A stretch of 64,000 nucleotides of DNA, taken from positions 372,001 to 436,000 of the forward strand of contig JAYJMM010000110.1 in assembly GCA_037349105.1 (NCBI GenBank). The letters are read 5' to 3'. Of this stretch, positions 12,911-27,000 are shown piece after piece. Each line of letters starts with the position of its first letter. Position 1 is the stretch's first letter. The position numbers and the translations under genes were made by a program. The stretch is from Limnomonas spitsbergensis (Eukaryota; Chlorophyta; Chlorophyceae; Chlamydomonadales). Under the pieces are notes generated by a model. That model was given only the letters and a program-made list of their open reading frames with translations, did not search any database and was not told the origin of the DNA.

Positions 12911-15900
12911 CACGCTGTATCTGTCAGTGGCTGCACGCTGTATCTGTCAGTGGCTGCACGCTGTATCTGTCAGTGGCTGCATGCTGCATCTGTCAGTGGC
13001 TGCACGATGTATCTGCCAGTGGTTGCACGCTGTATCTGTCAGTGGCTGCACGCTGTATCTATCAGTGGCTGCACGCTGTATCTGTCAGTGGCTGCACGCT
13101 GTATCTGTCAGTGGCTGCACGCTGTATCTGTCAGTAGCTGCACGCTGTATCCGTTAGTGGCTGCACGCTATATCTGTCAGCAGCTGCACGCTGTATCTGC
13201 CAGTGGCTGCACGCTGTATCTGTCAGTGGATGCACGCTGTATCTGTCAGTGGCTGCACGCTGTATCTGTCAGTGGCTGCACGCTGTATCTGTCAGTGGCT
13301 GCACGCTGTATCTGTCAGTGGCTGCACGCTGTATCTGCCAGTGGCTGCACGCTGTATCTGTCAGTGGCTGCACGCTGTATCTGTCAGTGGCTGCACGCTG
13401 TATCTGCCAGTGGCTGCACGCTGTATCTGTCAGTGGCTGCACGCTGTATCTGTCAGTGGCTGCACGCTGTATCTGTCAGTGGCTGCACGATGTATCTGTC
13501 AGTGGCTGCACGCTGTATCTGCCAGTGGCTGCACGCTGTATCTGTCAGTGGCTGCACGCTGTATCTGCCAGTGGCTGCACGCTGTATCTGCCAGTGGCTG
13601 CACGCTGTATCTGTCAGTGGCTGCACGCTGTATCTGTCAGTGGCTGCACGCTGTATCTGTCAGTGGTTGCACGCTGTATCTGCCAGTGGCTGCACGCTGT
13701 ATCTGCCAGTGGATGCACGCTGTATTTGTCAGTGGATGCACGCTGTATCTGCCAGTGGCTGCACGCTGTATCTGTCAGTGGCTGCACGCTGTATCTGCCA
13801 GCAGCTGCACGCTGCATCTGTCAGTGGCTGCACGCTGTATCTGTCAGTGGCTGCACGCTGTATCTGTCAGTGGCTGCACGCTGTATCTGTCAGTGGCTGC
13901 ACGCTGTATCTGCCAGTGGCTGCACGCTGTATCTGTCAGTGGCTGCACGCTGTATCTGTCAGTGGCTGCACGCTGTATCTGTCAGTGGTTGCACGCAGTA
14001 TCTGCCAGTGGCTGCACGCTGTATCTGCCAGTGGATGCACGCTGTATCTGTCAGTGGCTGCACGCTGTATCTGCCAGTGGCTGCACGCTGTATCTGTCAG
14101 TGGCTGCACGCTGTATCTGCCAGCAGCTGCACGCTGCATCTGTCAGTGGCTGCACGCTGTATCTGTCAGTGGCTGCACGCTGTATCTGTCAGTGGCTGCA
14201 CGCTGTATCTGTCAGTGGCTGCACGCTGTATCTGCCAGTGGCTGCACGCTGTATCTGTCAGTGGCTGCACGCTGTATCTGTCAGTGGCTGCACGCTGTAT
14301 CTGTCAGTGGCTGCACGCTGTATCTGTCAGTGGCTGCACGCTGTATCTGTCAGTGGCTGCACGCTGTATCTGTCAGTAGCTGCACGCTGTATCCGTCAGT
14401 GGCTGCACGCTATAACTGTCAGCAGCTGCACGCTGTATCTGCCAGTGGATGCACGCTGTATCTGTCAGCAGCTGCACGCTGTATCTGTCAGTGGCTGCAC
14501 GCTGTATCTGCCAGTGGCTGCACGCTGTATCTGTCAGTGGCTGCACGCTGTATCTGTCAGTGGCTGCACGCTGTATCTGTCAGTGGCTGCATGCTGCATC
14601 TGTCAGTGGCTGCACGCTGTATCTGCCAGTGGATGCACGCTGTATCTGTCAGTGGCCGCACGCTGTATCTATCAGTGGCTGCACGCTGTATCTGTCAGTG
14701 GCTGCACGCTGTATCTGTCAGTGGCTGCACGCTGTATCTGTCAGTAGCTGCACGCTGTATCCGTCAGTGGCTGCACGCTATATCTGTCAGCAGCTGCACG
14801 CTGTATCTGCCAGTGGATGCACGCTGTATCTGTCAGTGGATGCACGCTGTATCTGTCAGTGGATGCACGCTGTATCTGTCAGTGGCTGCACGCTGTATCT
14901 GCCAGTGGATGCACGCTATATCTGTCAGCAGCTGCACGCTGTATCTGCCAGTGGATGCACGCTGTATCTGTCAGTGGATGCACGCTGTATCTGCCAGTGG
15001 CTGCACGCTGTATCTGTCAGTGGCTGCATGCTGCATCTGTCAGTGGCTGCACGATGTATCTGCCAGTGGAAGCACGCTGTATCTGTCAGTGGCTGCACGC
15101 TGTATCTGTCAGTGGCTGCACGCTGTATCTGCCTGTGGCTGCACGCTGTATCTGCCAGTGGATGCACGCTGTATTTGTCAGTGGCTGCACGTTGTATCTG
15201 TCAGTGGCTGCACGCTGTATCTGTCAGTGGATGCACGCTATATCTGTCAGCAGTTGCACGCTGTATCTGCCAGTGGATGCACGCTGTATCTGTCAGTGGA
15301 TGCACGCTGTATCTGTCAGTGGCTGCACGCTGTATCTGCCAGTGGCTGCATGCTGCATCTGTCAGTGGCTGCACGATGTATCTGCCAGTGGATGCACGCT
15401 GTATCTGTCAGTGGCTGCACGCTGTATCTGCCAGTGGCTGCACGCTGTATCTGCCAGTGGCTGCACGCGGCATCTGTCAGTGGCTGCACGATGTATCTGT
15501 CATTGGCTGCACGCTGTATCTGTCGGTGGCTGCACGCTGTATCTGTCAGTGGCTGCACGCTGTATCTGCCAGTGGCTGCACGCTGTATCTGTCAGTGGAT
15601 GCACGCTGTATCTGTCAGTGGCTGCACGCTGTATCTGCCAGTGGCTGCACGCTGTATCTGTCAGTGGATGCATGCTGTATCTGTCAGTGGCTGCACGCTG
15701 TATCTGTCAGTGGCTGCACGCTGTATCTGTCAGTGGCTGCACGCTGTATCTGTCAGTGGCTGCACGCTGTATCTGTCAGTAGCTGCACGCTGTATCCGTC
15801 AGTGGCTGCACGCTATAACTGTCAGCAGCTGCACGCTGTATCTGCCAGTGGATGCACGCTGTATCTGTCAGTGGATGCACGCTGTATCTGTCAGTGGCTG

Positions 15901-18900
15901 CACGCTGTATCTGTCAGTGGCTGCACGCTGTATCTGTCAGTGGCTGCATGCTGCATCTGTCAGTGGCTGCACGATGTATCTGCCAGTGGTTGCACGCTGT
16001 ATCTGTCAGTGGCTGCACGCTGTATCTATCAGTGGCTGCACGCTGTATCTGTCAGTGGCTGCACGCTGTATCTGTCAGTGGCTGCACGCTGTATCTGTCA
16101 GTAGCTGCACGCTGTATCCGTTAGTGGCTGCACGCTATATCTGTCAGCAGCTGCACGCTGTATCTGCCAGTGGATGCACGCTGTATCTGTCAGTGGATGC
16201 ACGCTGTATCTGTCAGTGGATACACGCTGTATCTGTCAGTGGCTGCACGCTGTATCTGCCAGTGGATGCACGCTATATCTGTCAGCAGCTGCACGCTGTA
16301 TCTGCCAGTGGATGCACGCTGTATCTGTCAGTGGATGCACGCTGTATATGTCAGTGGCTGCACGCTGTATCTGTCAGTGGCTGCATGCTGCATCTGTCAG
16401 TGGCTGCACGATGTATCTGCCAGTGGAAGCACGCTGTATCTGTCAGTGGCTGCACGCTGTATCTGTCAGTGGCTGCACGCTGTATCTGCCTGTGGCTGCA
16501 CGCTGTATCTGCCAGTGGCTGCACGCTGTATCTGTCAGTGGCTGCACGCTGTATCTGTCAGTGGCTGCACGCTGTATCTGTCAGTGGCTGCACGCTGTAT
16601 CTGCCAGTGGCTGCACGCTGTATCTGTCAGTGGCTGCACGCTGTATCTGCCAGCAGCTGCACGCTGCATCTGTCAGTGGCTGCACGCTGTATCTGTCAGT
16701 GGCTGCACGCTGTATCTGTCAGTGGCTGCACGCTGTATCTGTCAGTGGCTGCACGCTGTATCTGCCAGTGGCTGCACGCTGTATCTGTCAGTGGCTGCAC
16801 GCTGTATCTGTCAGTGGCTGCACGCTGTATCTGTCAGTGGCTGCACGCTGTATCTGTCAGTGGCTGCACGCTGTATCTGCCAGTGGCTGCACGCTGTATC
16901 TGTCAGTGGCTGCACGCTGTATCTGCCAGTGGCTGCACGCTGTATCTGCCAGTGGCTGCACGCTGTATCTGTCAGTGGCTGCACGCTGTATCTGTCAGTG
17001 GCTGCACGCTGTATCTGTCAGTGGTTGCACGCTGTATCTGCCAGTGGCTGCACGCTGTATCTGCCAGTGGATGCACGCTGTATTTGTCAGTGGATGCACG
17101 CTGTATCTGCCAGTGGCTGCACGCTGTATCTGTCAGTGGCTGCACGCTGTATCTGCCAGCAGCTGCACGCTGCATCTGTCAGTGGCTGCACGCTGTATCT
17201 GTCAGTGGCTGCACGCTGTATCTGTCAGTGGCTGCACGCTGTATCTGTCAGTGGCTGCATGCTGTATCTGCCAGTGGCTGCACGCTGTATCTGTCAGTGG
17301 CTGCACGCTGTATCTGTCAGTGGCTGCACGCTGTATCTGTCAGTGGTTGCACGCAGTATCTGCCAGTGGCTGCACGCTGTATCTGCCAGTGGATGCACGC
17401 TGTATCTGTCAGTGGCTGCACGCTGTATCTGCCAGTGGCTGCACGCTGTATCTGTCAGTGGCTGCACGCTGTATCTGCCAGCAGCTGCACGCTGCATCTG
17501 TCAGTGGCTGCACGCTGTATCTGTCAGTGGCTGCACGCTGTATCTGTCAGTGGCTGCACGCTGTATCTGTCAGTGGCTGCACGCTGTATCTGCCAGTGGC
17601 TGCACGCTGTATCTGTCAGTGGCTGCACGCTGTATCTGTCAGTGGCTGCACGCTGTATCTGTCAGTGGCTGCACGCTGTATCTGTCAGTGGCTGCACGCT
17701 GTATCTGTCAGTGGCTGCACGCTGTATCTGTCAGTAGCTGCACGCTGTATCCGTCAGTGGCTGCACGCTATAACTGTCAGCAGCTGCACGCTGTATCTGC
17801 CAGTGGATGCACGCTGTATCTGTCAGTGGATGCACGCTGTATCTGTCAGTGGCTGCACGCTGTATCTGCCAGTGGCTGCACGCTGTATCTGTCAGTGGCT
17901 GCACGATGTATCTGTCAGTGGCTGCACGCTGTATCTGTCAGTGGCTGCATGCTGTATCTGTCAGTGGCTGCACGCTGTATCTGCCAGTGGATGCACGCTG
18001 TATCTGTCAGTGGCCGCACGCTGTATCTATCAGTGGCTGCACGCTGTATCTGTCAGTGGCTGCACGCTGTATCTGTCAGTGGCTGCACGCTGTATCTGTC
18101 AGTAGCTGCACGCTGTATCCGTCAGTGGCTGCACGCTATATCTGTCAGCAGCTGCACGCTGTATCTGCCAGTGGATGCACGCTGTATCTGTCAGTGGATG
18201 CACGCTGTATCTGTCAGTGGATGCACGCTGTATCTGTCAGTGGCTGCACGCTGTATCTGCCAGTGGATGCACGCTATATCTGTCAGCAGCTGCACGCTGT
18301 ATCTGCCAGTGGATGCACGCTGTATCTGTCAGTGGATGCACGCTGTATCTGCCAGTGGCTGCACGCTGTATCTGTCAGTGGCTGCATGCTGCATCTGTCA
18401 GTGGCTGCACGATGTATCTGCCAGTGGAAGCACGCTGTATCTGTCAGTGGCTGCACGCTGTATCTGTCAGTGGCTGCACGCTGTATCTGTCAGTGGCTGC
18501 ATGCTGCATCTGTCAGTGGCTGCACGATGTATCTGCCAGTGGTTGCACGCTGTATCTGTCAGTGGCTGCACGCTGTATCTATCAGTGGCTGCACGCTGTA
18601 TCTGTCAGTGGCTGCACGCTGTATCTGTCAGTGGCTGCACGCTGTATCTGTCAGTAGCTGCACGCTGTATCCGTTAGTGGCTGCACGCTATATCTGTCAG
18701 CAGCTGCACGCTGTATCTGCCAGTGGCTGCACGCTGTATCTGTCAGTGGATGCACGCTGTATCTGTCAGTGGCTGCACGCTGTATCTGTCAGTGGCTGCA
18801 CGCTGTATCTGTCAGTGGCTGCACGCTGTATCTGTCAGTGGCTGCACGCTGTATCTGCCAGTGGCTGCACGCTGTATCTGTCAGTGGCTGCACGCTGTAT

Positions 18901-21900
18901 CTGTCAGTGGCTGCACGCTGTATCTGCCAGTGGCTGCACGCTGTATCTGTCAGTGGCTGCACGCTGTATCTGTCAGTGGCTGCACGCTGTATCTGTCAGT
19001 GGCTGCACGATGTATCTGTCAGTGGCTGCACGCTGTATCTGCCAGTGGCTGCACGCTGTATCTGTCAGTGGCTGCACGCTGTATCTGCCAGTGGCTGCAC
19101 GCTGTATCTGCCAGTGGCTGCACGCTGTATCTGTCAGTGGCTGCACGCTGTATCTGTCAGTGGCTGCACGCTGTATCTGTCAGTGGTTGCACGCTGTATC
19201 TGCCAGTGGCTGCACGCTGTATCTGCCAGTGGATGCACGCTGTATTTGTCAGTGGATGCACGCTGTATCTGCCAGTGGCTGCACGCTGTATCTGTCAGTG
19301 GCTGCACGCTGTATCTGCCAGCAGCTGCACGCTGCATCTGTCAGTGGCTGCACGCTGTATCTGTCAGTGGCTGCACGCTGTATCTGTCAGTGGCTGCACG
19401 CTGTATCTGTCAGTGGCTGCACGCTGTATCTGCCAGTGGCTGCACGCTGTATCTGTCAGTGGCTGCACGCTGTATCTGTCAGTGGCTGCACGCTGTATCT
19501 GTCAGTGGTTGCACGCAGTATCTGCCAGTGGCTGCACGCTGTATCTGCCAGTGGATGCACGCTGTATCTGTCAGTGGCTGCACGCTGTATCTGCCAGTGG
19601 CTGCACGCTGTATCTGTCAGTGGCTGCACGCTGTATCTGCCAGCAGCTGCACGCTGCATCTGTCAGTGGCTGCACGCTGTATCTGTCAGTGGCTGCACGC
19701 TGTATCTGTCAGTGGCTGCACGCTGTATCTGTCAGTGGCTGCACGCTGTATCTGCCAGTGGCTGCACGCTGTATCTGTCAGTGGCTGCACGCTGTATCTG
19801 TCAGTGGCTGCACGCTGTATCTGTCAGTGGCTGCACGCTGTATCTGTCAGTGGCTGCACGCTGTATCTGTCAGTGGCTGCACGCTGTATCTGTCAGTAGC
19901 TGCACGCTGTATCCGTCAGTGGCTGCACGCTATAACTGTCAGCAGCTGCACGCTGTATCTGCCAGTGGATGCACGCTGTATCTGTCAGCAGCTGCACGCT
20001 GTATCTGTCAGTGGCTGCACGCTGTATCTGCCAGTGGCTGCACGCTGTATCTGTCAGTGGCTGCACGCTGTATCTGTCAGTGGCTGCACGCTGTATCTGT
20101 CAGTGGCTGCATGCTGCATCTGTCAGTGGCTGCACGCTGTATCTGCCAGTGGATGCACGCTGTATCTGTCAGTGGCCGCACGCTGTATCTATCAGTGGCT
20201 GCACGCTGTATCTGTCAGTGGCTGCACGCTGTATCTGTCAGTGGCTGCACGCTGTATCTGTCAGTAGCTGCACGCTGTATCCGTCAGTGGCTGCACGCTA
20301 TATCTGTCAGCAGCTGCACGCTGTATCTGCCAGTGGATGCACGCTGTATCTGTCAGTGGATGCACGCTGTATCTGTCAGTGGATGCACGCTGTATCTGTC
20401 AGTGGCTGCACGCTGTATCTGCCAGTGGATGCACGCTATATCTGTCAGCAGCTGCACGCTGTATCTGCCAGTGGATGCACGCTGTATCTGTCAGTGGATG
20501 CACGCTGTATCTGCCAGTGGCTGCACGCTGTATCTGTCAGTGGCTGCATGCTGCATCTGTCAGTGGCTGCACGATGTATCTGCCAGTGGAAGCACGCTGT
20601 ATCTGTCAGTGGCTGCACGCTGTATCTGTCAGTGGCTGCACGCTGTATCTGCCTGTGGCTGCACGCTGTATCTGCCAGTGGATGCACGCTGTATTTGTCA
20701 GTGGCTGCACGTTGTATCTGTCAGTGGCTGCACGCTGTATCTGTCAGTGGATGCACGCTATATCTGTCAGCAGTTGCACGCTGTATCTGCCAGTGGATGC
20801 ACGCTGTATCTGTCAGTGGATGCACGCTGTATCTGTCAGTGGCTGCACGCTGTATCTGCCAGTGGCTGCATGCTGCATCTGTCAGTGGCTGCACGATGTA
20901 TCTGCCAGTGGATGCACGCTGTATCTGTCAGTGGCTGCACGCTGTATCTGCCAGTGGCTGCACGCTGTATCTGCCAGTGGCTGCACGCGGCATCTGTCAG
21001 TGGCTGCACGATGTATCTGTCATTGGCTGCACGCTGTATCTGTCGGTGGCTGCACGCTGTATCTGTCAGTGGCTGCACGCTGTATCTGCCAGTGGCTGCA
21101 CGCTGTATCTGTCAGTGGATGCACGCTGTATCTGTCAGTGGCTGCACGCTGTATCTGCCAGTGGCTGCACGCTGTATCTGTCAGTGGATGCATGCTGTAT
21201 CTGTCAGTGGCTGCACGCTGTATCTGTCAGTGGCTGCACGCTGTATCTGTCAGTGGCTGCACGCTGTATCTGTCAGTGGCTGCACGCTGTATCTGTCAGT
21301 AGCTGCACGCTGTATCCGTCAGTGGCTGCACGCTATAACTGTCAGCAGCTGCACGCTGTATCTGCCAGTGGATGCACGCTGTATCTGTCAGTGGATGCAC
21401 GCTGTATCTGTCAGTGGCTGCACGCTGTATCTGTCAGTGGCTGCACGCTGTATCTGTCAGTGGCTGCATGCTGCATCTGTCAGTGGCTGCACGATGTATC
21501 TGCCAGTGGTTGCACGCTGTATCTGTCAGTGGCTGCACGCTGTATCTATCAGTGGCTGCACGCTGTATCTGTCAGTGGCTGCACGCTGTATCTGTCAGTG
21601 GCTGCACGCTGTATCTGTCAGTAGCTGCACGCTGTATCCGTTAGTGGCTGCACGCTATATCTGTCAGCAGCTGCACGCTGTATCTGCCAGTGGATGCACG
21701 CTGTATCTGTCAGTGGATGCACGCTGTATCTGTCAGTGGATACACGCTGTATCTGTCAGTGGCTGCACGCTGTATCTGCCAGTGGATGCACGCTATATCT
21801 GTCAGCAGCTGCACGCTGTATCTGCCAGTGGATGCACGCTGTATCTGTCAGTGGATGCACGCTGTATATGTCAGTGGCTGCACGCTGTATCTGTCAGTGG

Positions 21901-24009
21901 CTGCATGCTGCATCTGTCAGTGGCTGCACGATGTATCTGCCAGTGGAAGCACGCTGTATCTGTCAGTGGCTGCACGCTGTATCTGTCAGTGGCTGCACGC
22001 TGTATCTGCCTGTGGCTGCACGCTGTATCTGCCAGTGGCTGCACGCTGTATCTGTCAGTGGCTGCACGCTGTATCTGTCAGTGGCTGCACGCTGTATCTG
22101 TCAGTGGCTGCACGCTGTATCTGCCAGTGGCTGCACGCTGTATCTGTCAGTGGCTGCACGCTGTATCTGCCAGCAGCTGCACGCTGCATCTGTCAGTGGC
22201 TGCACGCTGTATCTGTCAGTGGCTGCACGCTGTATCTGTCAGTGGCTGCACGCTGTATCTGTCAGTGGCTGCACGCTGTATCTGCCAGTGGCTGCACGCT
22301 GTATCTGTCAGTGGCTGCACGCTGTATCTGTCAGTGGCTGCACGCTGTATCTGTCAGTGGCTGCACGCTGTATCTGTCAGTGGCTGCACGCTGTATCTGC
22401 CAGTGGCTGCACGCTGTATCTGTCAGTGGCTGCACGCTGTATCTGCCAGTGGCTGCACGCTGTATCTGCCAGTGGCTGCACGCTGTATCTGTCAGTGGCT
22501 GCACGCTGTATCTGTCAGTGGCTGCACGCTGTATCTGTCAGTGGTTGCACGCTGTATCTGCCAGTGGCTGCACGCTGTATCTGCCAGTGGATGCACGCTG
22601 TATTTGTCAGTGGATGCACGCTGTATCTGCCAGTGGCTGCACGCTGTATCTGTCAGTGGCTGCACGCTGTATCTGCCAGCAGCTGCACGCTGCATCTGTC
22701 AGTGGCTGCACGCTGTATCTGTCAGTGGCTGCACGCTGTATCTGTCAGTGGCTGCACGCTGTATCTGTCAGTGGCTGCATGCTGTATCTGCCAGTGGCTG
22801 CACGCTGTATCTGTCAGTGGCTGCACGCTGTATCTGTCAGTGGCTGCACGCTGTATCTGTCAGTGGTTGCACGCAGTATCTGCCAGTGGCTGCACGCTGT
22901 ATCTGCCAGTGGATGCACGCTGTATCTGTCAGTGGCTGCACGCTGTATCTGCCAGTGGCTGCACGCTGTATCTGTCAGTGGCTGCACGCTGTATCTGCCA
23001 GCAGCTGCACGCTGCATCTGTCAGTGGCTGCACGCTGTATCTGTCAGTGGCTGCACGCTGTATCTGTCAGTGGCTGCACGCTGTATCTGTCAGTGGCTGC
23101 ACGCTGTATCTGCCAGTGGCTGCACGCTGTATCTGTCAGTGGCTGCACGCTGTATCTGTCAGTGGCTGCACGCTGTATCTGTCAGTGGCTGCACGCTGTA
23201 TCTGTCAGTGGCTGCACGCTGTATCTGTCAGTGGCTGCACGCTGTATCTGTCAGTAGCTGCACGCTGTATCCGTCAGTGGCTGCACGCTATAACTGTCAG
23301 CAGCTGCACGCTGTATCTGCCAGTGGATGCACGCTGTATCTGTCAGTGGATGCACGCTGTATCTGTCAGTGGCTGCACGCTGTATCTGCCAGTGGCTGCA
23401 CGCTGTATCTGTCAGTGGCTGCACGATGTATCTGTCAGTGGCTGCACGCTGTATCTGTCAGTGGCTGCATGCTGCATCTGTCAGTGGCTGCACGCTGTAT
23501 CTGCCAGTGGATGCACGCTGTATCTGTCAGTGGCTGCACGCTGTATCTATCAGTGGCTGCACGCTGTATCTGTCAGTGGCTGCACGCTGTATCTGTCAGT
23601 GGCTGCACGCTGTATCTGTCAGTAGCTGCACGCTGTATCCGTCAGTGGCTGCACGCTATATCTGTCAGCAGCTGCACGCTGTATCTGCCAGTGGATGCAC
23701 GCTGTATCTGTCAGTGGATGCACGCTGTATCTGTCAGTGGATGCACGCTGTATCTGTCAGTGGCTGCACGCTGTATCTGCCAGTGGATGCACGCTATATC
23801 TGTCAGCAGCTGCACGCTGTATCTGCCAGTGGATGCACGCTGTATCTGTCAGTGGATGCACGCTGTATCTGCCAGTGGCTGCACGCTGTATCTGTCAGTG
23901 GCTGCATGCTGCATCTGTCAGTGGCTGCACGATGTATCTGCCAGTGGAAGCACGCTGTATCTGTCAGTGGCTGCACGCTGTATCTGTCAGTGGCTGCACG
24001 CTGTATCTG
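12911..24009. repeat. Higher-order tandem duplication, 5,520-bp offset, within the satellite
   Basis: The segment from about 12911 to 18489 is repeated at about 18431 to 24009 with an offset of exactly 5,520 bp (240 monomers). Line-by-line comparison shows the two copies matching apart from isolated substitutions, for example T/C at 17955/23475 and C/T at 18014/23534. Inside each copy a rarer CCGTTAG variant recurs at spacings of 2553 and 2967 bp. This indicates very recent unequal exchange or amplification of a multi-kilobase block. Confidence 0.85.
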
Positions 24010-27000
24010 CCTGTGGCTGCACGCTGTATCTGCCAGTGGCTGCACGCTGTATCTGTCAGTGGCTGCACGCTGTATCTGTCAGTGGCTGCACGCTGTATCT
24101 GTCAGTGGCTGCACGCTGTATCTGTCAGTGGCTGCACGCTGTATCTGCCAGTGGCTGCACGCTGTATCTGTCAGTGGCTGCACGCTGTATCTGCCAGCAG
24201 CTGCACGCTGCATCTGTCAGTGGCTGCACGCTGTATCTGTCAGTGGCTGCACGCTGTATCTGTCAGTGGCTGCACGCTGTATCTGTCAGTGGCTGCACGC
24301 TGTATCTGCCAGTGGCTGCACGCTGTATCTGTCAGTGGCTGCACGCTGTATCTGCCAGTGGCTGCACGCTGTATCTGCCAGTGGCTGCACGCTGTATCTG
24401 TCAGTGGCTGCACGCTGTATCTGTCAGTGGCTGCACGCTGTATCTGTCAGAGGTTGCACGCTGTATCTGCCAGTGGCTGCACGCTGTATCTGCCAGTGGA
24501 TGCACGCTGTATTTGTCAGTGGATGCACGCTGTATCTGTCAGTGGCTGCACGCTGTATCTGCCAGTGGATGCACGCTATATCTGTCAGCAGCTGCACGCT
24601 GTATCTGCCAGTGGATGCACGCTGTATCTGCCAGTGGATGCACGCTGTATCTGTCAGTGGCTGCACGCTGTATCTGCCAGTGGCTGCATGCTGCATCTGT
24701 CAGTGGCTGTACGATGTATCTGCCAGTGGATGCACGCTGTATCTGTCAGTGGCTGCACGCTGTATCTGCCAGTGGCTGCACGCTGTATCTGCCAGTGGCT
24801 GCACGCGGCATCTGTCAGTGGCTGCACGATGTATCTGTCATTGGCTGCACGCTGTATCTGTCGGTGGCTGCACGCTGTATCTGTCAGTGGCTGCACGCTG
24901 TATCTGCTAGTGGCTGCACGCTGTATCTGTCAGTGGCTGCACGCTGTATCTGTCAGTGGCTGCATGCTGTATCTGTCAGTGGCTGCACGCTGTATCTGTC
25001 AGTGGCTGCACGCTGTATCTGTCAGTGGCTGCACGCTGTATCTGTCAGTGGCTGCACGCTGTATCTGCCAGTAGCTGCACGCTGTATCCGTCAGTGGCTG
25101 CACGCTATAACTGTCAGCAGCTGCACGCTGTATCTGCCAGTGGATGCACGCTGTATCTGTCAGTGGATGCACGCTGTATCTGTCAGTGGCTGCACGCTGT
25201 ATCTGTCAGTGGCTGCACGCTGTATCTGTCAGTGGCTGCACGCTGTATCTGTCAGTGGCTGCACGCTGTATCTGTCAGTGGCTGCATGCTGCATCTGTCA
25301 GTGGCTGCACGATGTATCTGCCAGTGGATGCACGCTGTATCTGTCAGTGGCTGCACGATGTATCTATCAGTGGCTGCACGCTGTATCTGTCAGTGGCTGC
25401 ACGCTGTATCTGTCAGTGGCTGCACGCTGTATCTGTCAGTAGCTGCACGCTGTATCCGTCAGTGGCTGCACGCTATATCTGTCAGCAGCTGCACGCTGTA
25501 TCTGCCAGTGGATGCACGCTGTATCTGTCAGTGGATGCACGCTGTATCTGTCAGTGGCTGCACGCTGTATCTGCCAGTGGCTGCACGCTGTATCTGTCAG
25601 TGGCTGCACGCTGTATCTGTCAGTGGCTGCACGCTGTATCTGTCAGTGGCTGCACGCTGTATCTGTCAGTGGCTGCACGCTGTATCTGTCAGTGGCTGCA
25701 CGCTGTATCTGTCAGTGGCTGCACGCTGTATCTGTCAGTGGCTGCACGCTGTATCTGTCAGTGGCTGCACGCTGTATCTGTCAGTGGCTGCACGCTGTAT
25801 CTGTCAGTGGATGCACGCTGTATCTGCCAGTGGCTGCACGCTGTATCTGTCAGTGGCTGCACGCTGTATCTGTCAGTGGCTGCACGCTGTATCTGTCAGT
25901 GGCTGCACGCTGTATCTGCCAGTGGCTGCACGTTGTATCTGCCAGTGGCTGCACGCTGTATCTGTCAGTGGATGCACGCTGTATCTGTCAGCAGCTGCAC
26001 GCTGCATCTGTCAGTGGCTGCACGCTGTATCTGTCAGTGGCTGCACGCTGTATCTGTCAGTGGCTGCACGCTGTATCTGTCAGTGGATGCACGCTGTATC
26101 TGTCAGTGGCTGCACGCTGTATCTGTCAGTGGATGCACGCTGTATCTGCCAGTGGCTGCACGCTTTATCTGTCAGTGGTTGCACGCTGTATCTGCCAGTG
26201 GCTGCACGCTGTATCTGCCAGTGGCTGCACGCTGTATCTGTCAGTGGCTGCACGCTGTATCTGTCAGCAGCTGCACGCTATATCTGTCAGTGGCTGCACG
26301 CTGTATCTGTCAGTGGCGCACGCTGTATCTGTCAGTGGCTGCACGATGTATCTGTCAGTGGCTGCACGCTGTATCTGTCAGTGGCTGCACGCTGTATCTG
26401 CCAGTGGCTGCACGCTGTATCTGCCAGTGGATGCACGCTGTATCTGTCAGTGGCTGCATGCTGTATCTGTCAGTGGCTGCACGCTGTATCTGTCAGTGGC
26501 TGCACGCTGTATCTGTTAGTGGCTGCACGCTGTATCTGCCAGTGGCTGCACGCTGTATCTGCCAGTGGATGCACGCTGTATCTGTCAGTGGCTGCACGCT
26601 GTATCTGTCAGTGGCTGCACGCTGTATCTGCCAGTGGCTGCATGCTGCATCTGTCAGTGGCTGCACGATGTATCTGCCAGTGGATGCACGCTGTATTTGT
26701 CAGTGGCTGCACGCTGTATCTGTCAGTGGCTGCACGCTGTATCTGTCAGTGGCTGCACGCTGTATCTGCCAGTGGCTGCACGCTGTATCTGTCAGTGGCT
26801 GCACGCTGTATCTGCCAGCAGCTGCACGCTGCATCTGTCAGTGGCTGCACGCTGTATCTGTCAGTGGCTGCACGCTGTATCTGTCAGTGGCTGCACGCTG
26901 TATCTGTCAGTGGCTGCACGCTGTATCTGTCAGTGGCTGCACGCTGTATCTGCCAGTGGCTGCACGCTGTATCTGCCAGTGGCTGCACGCTGTATCTGTC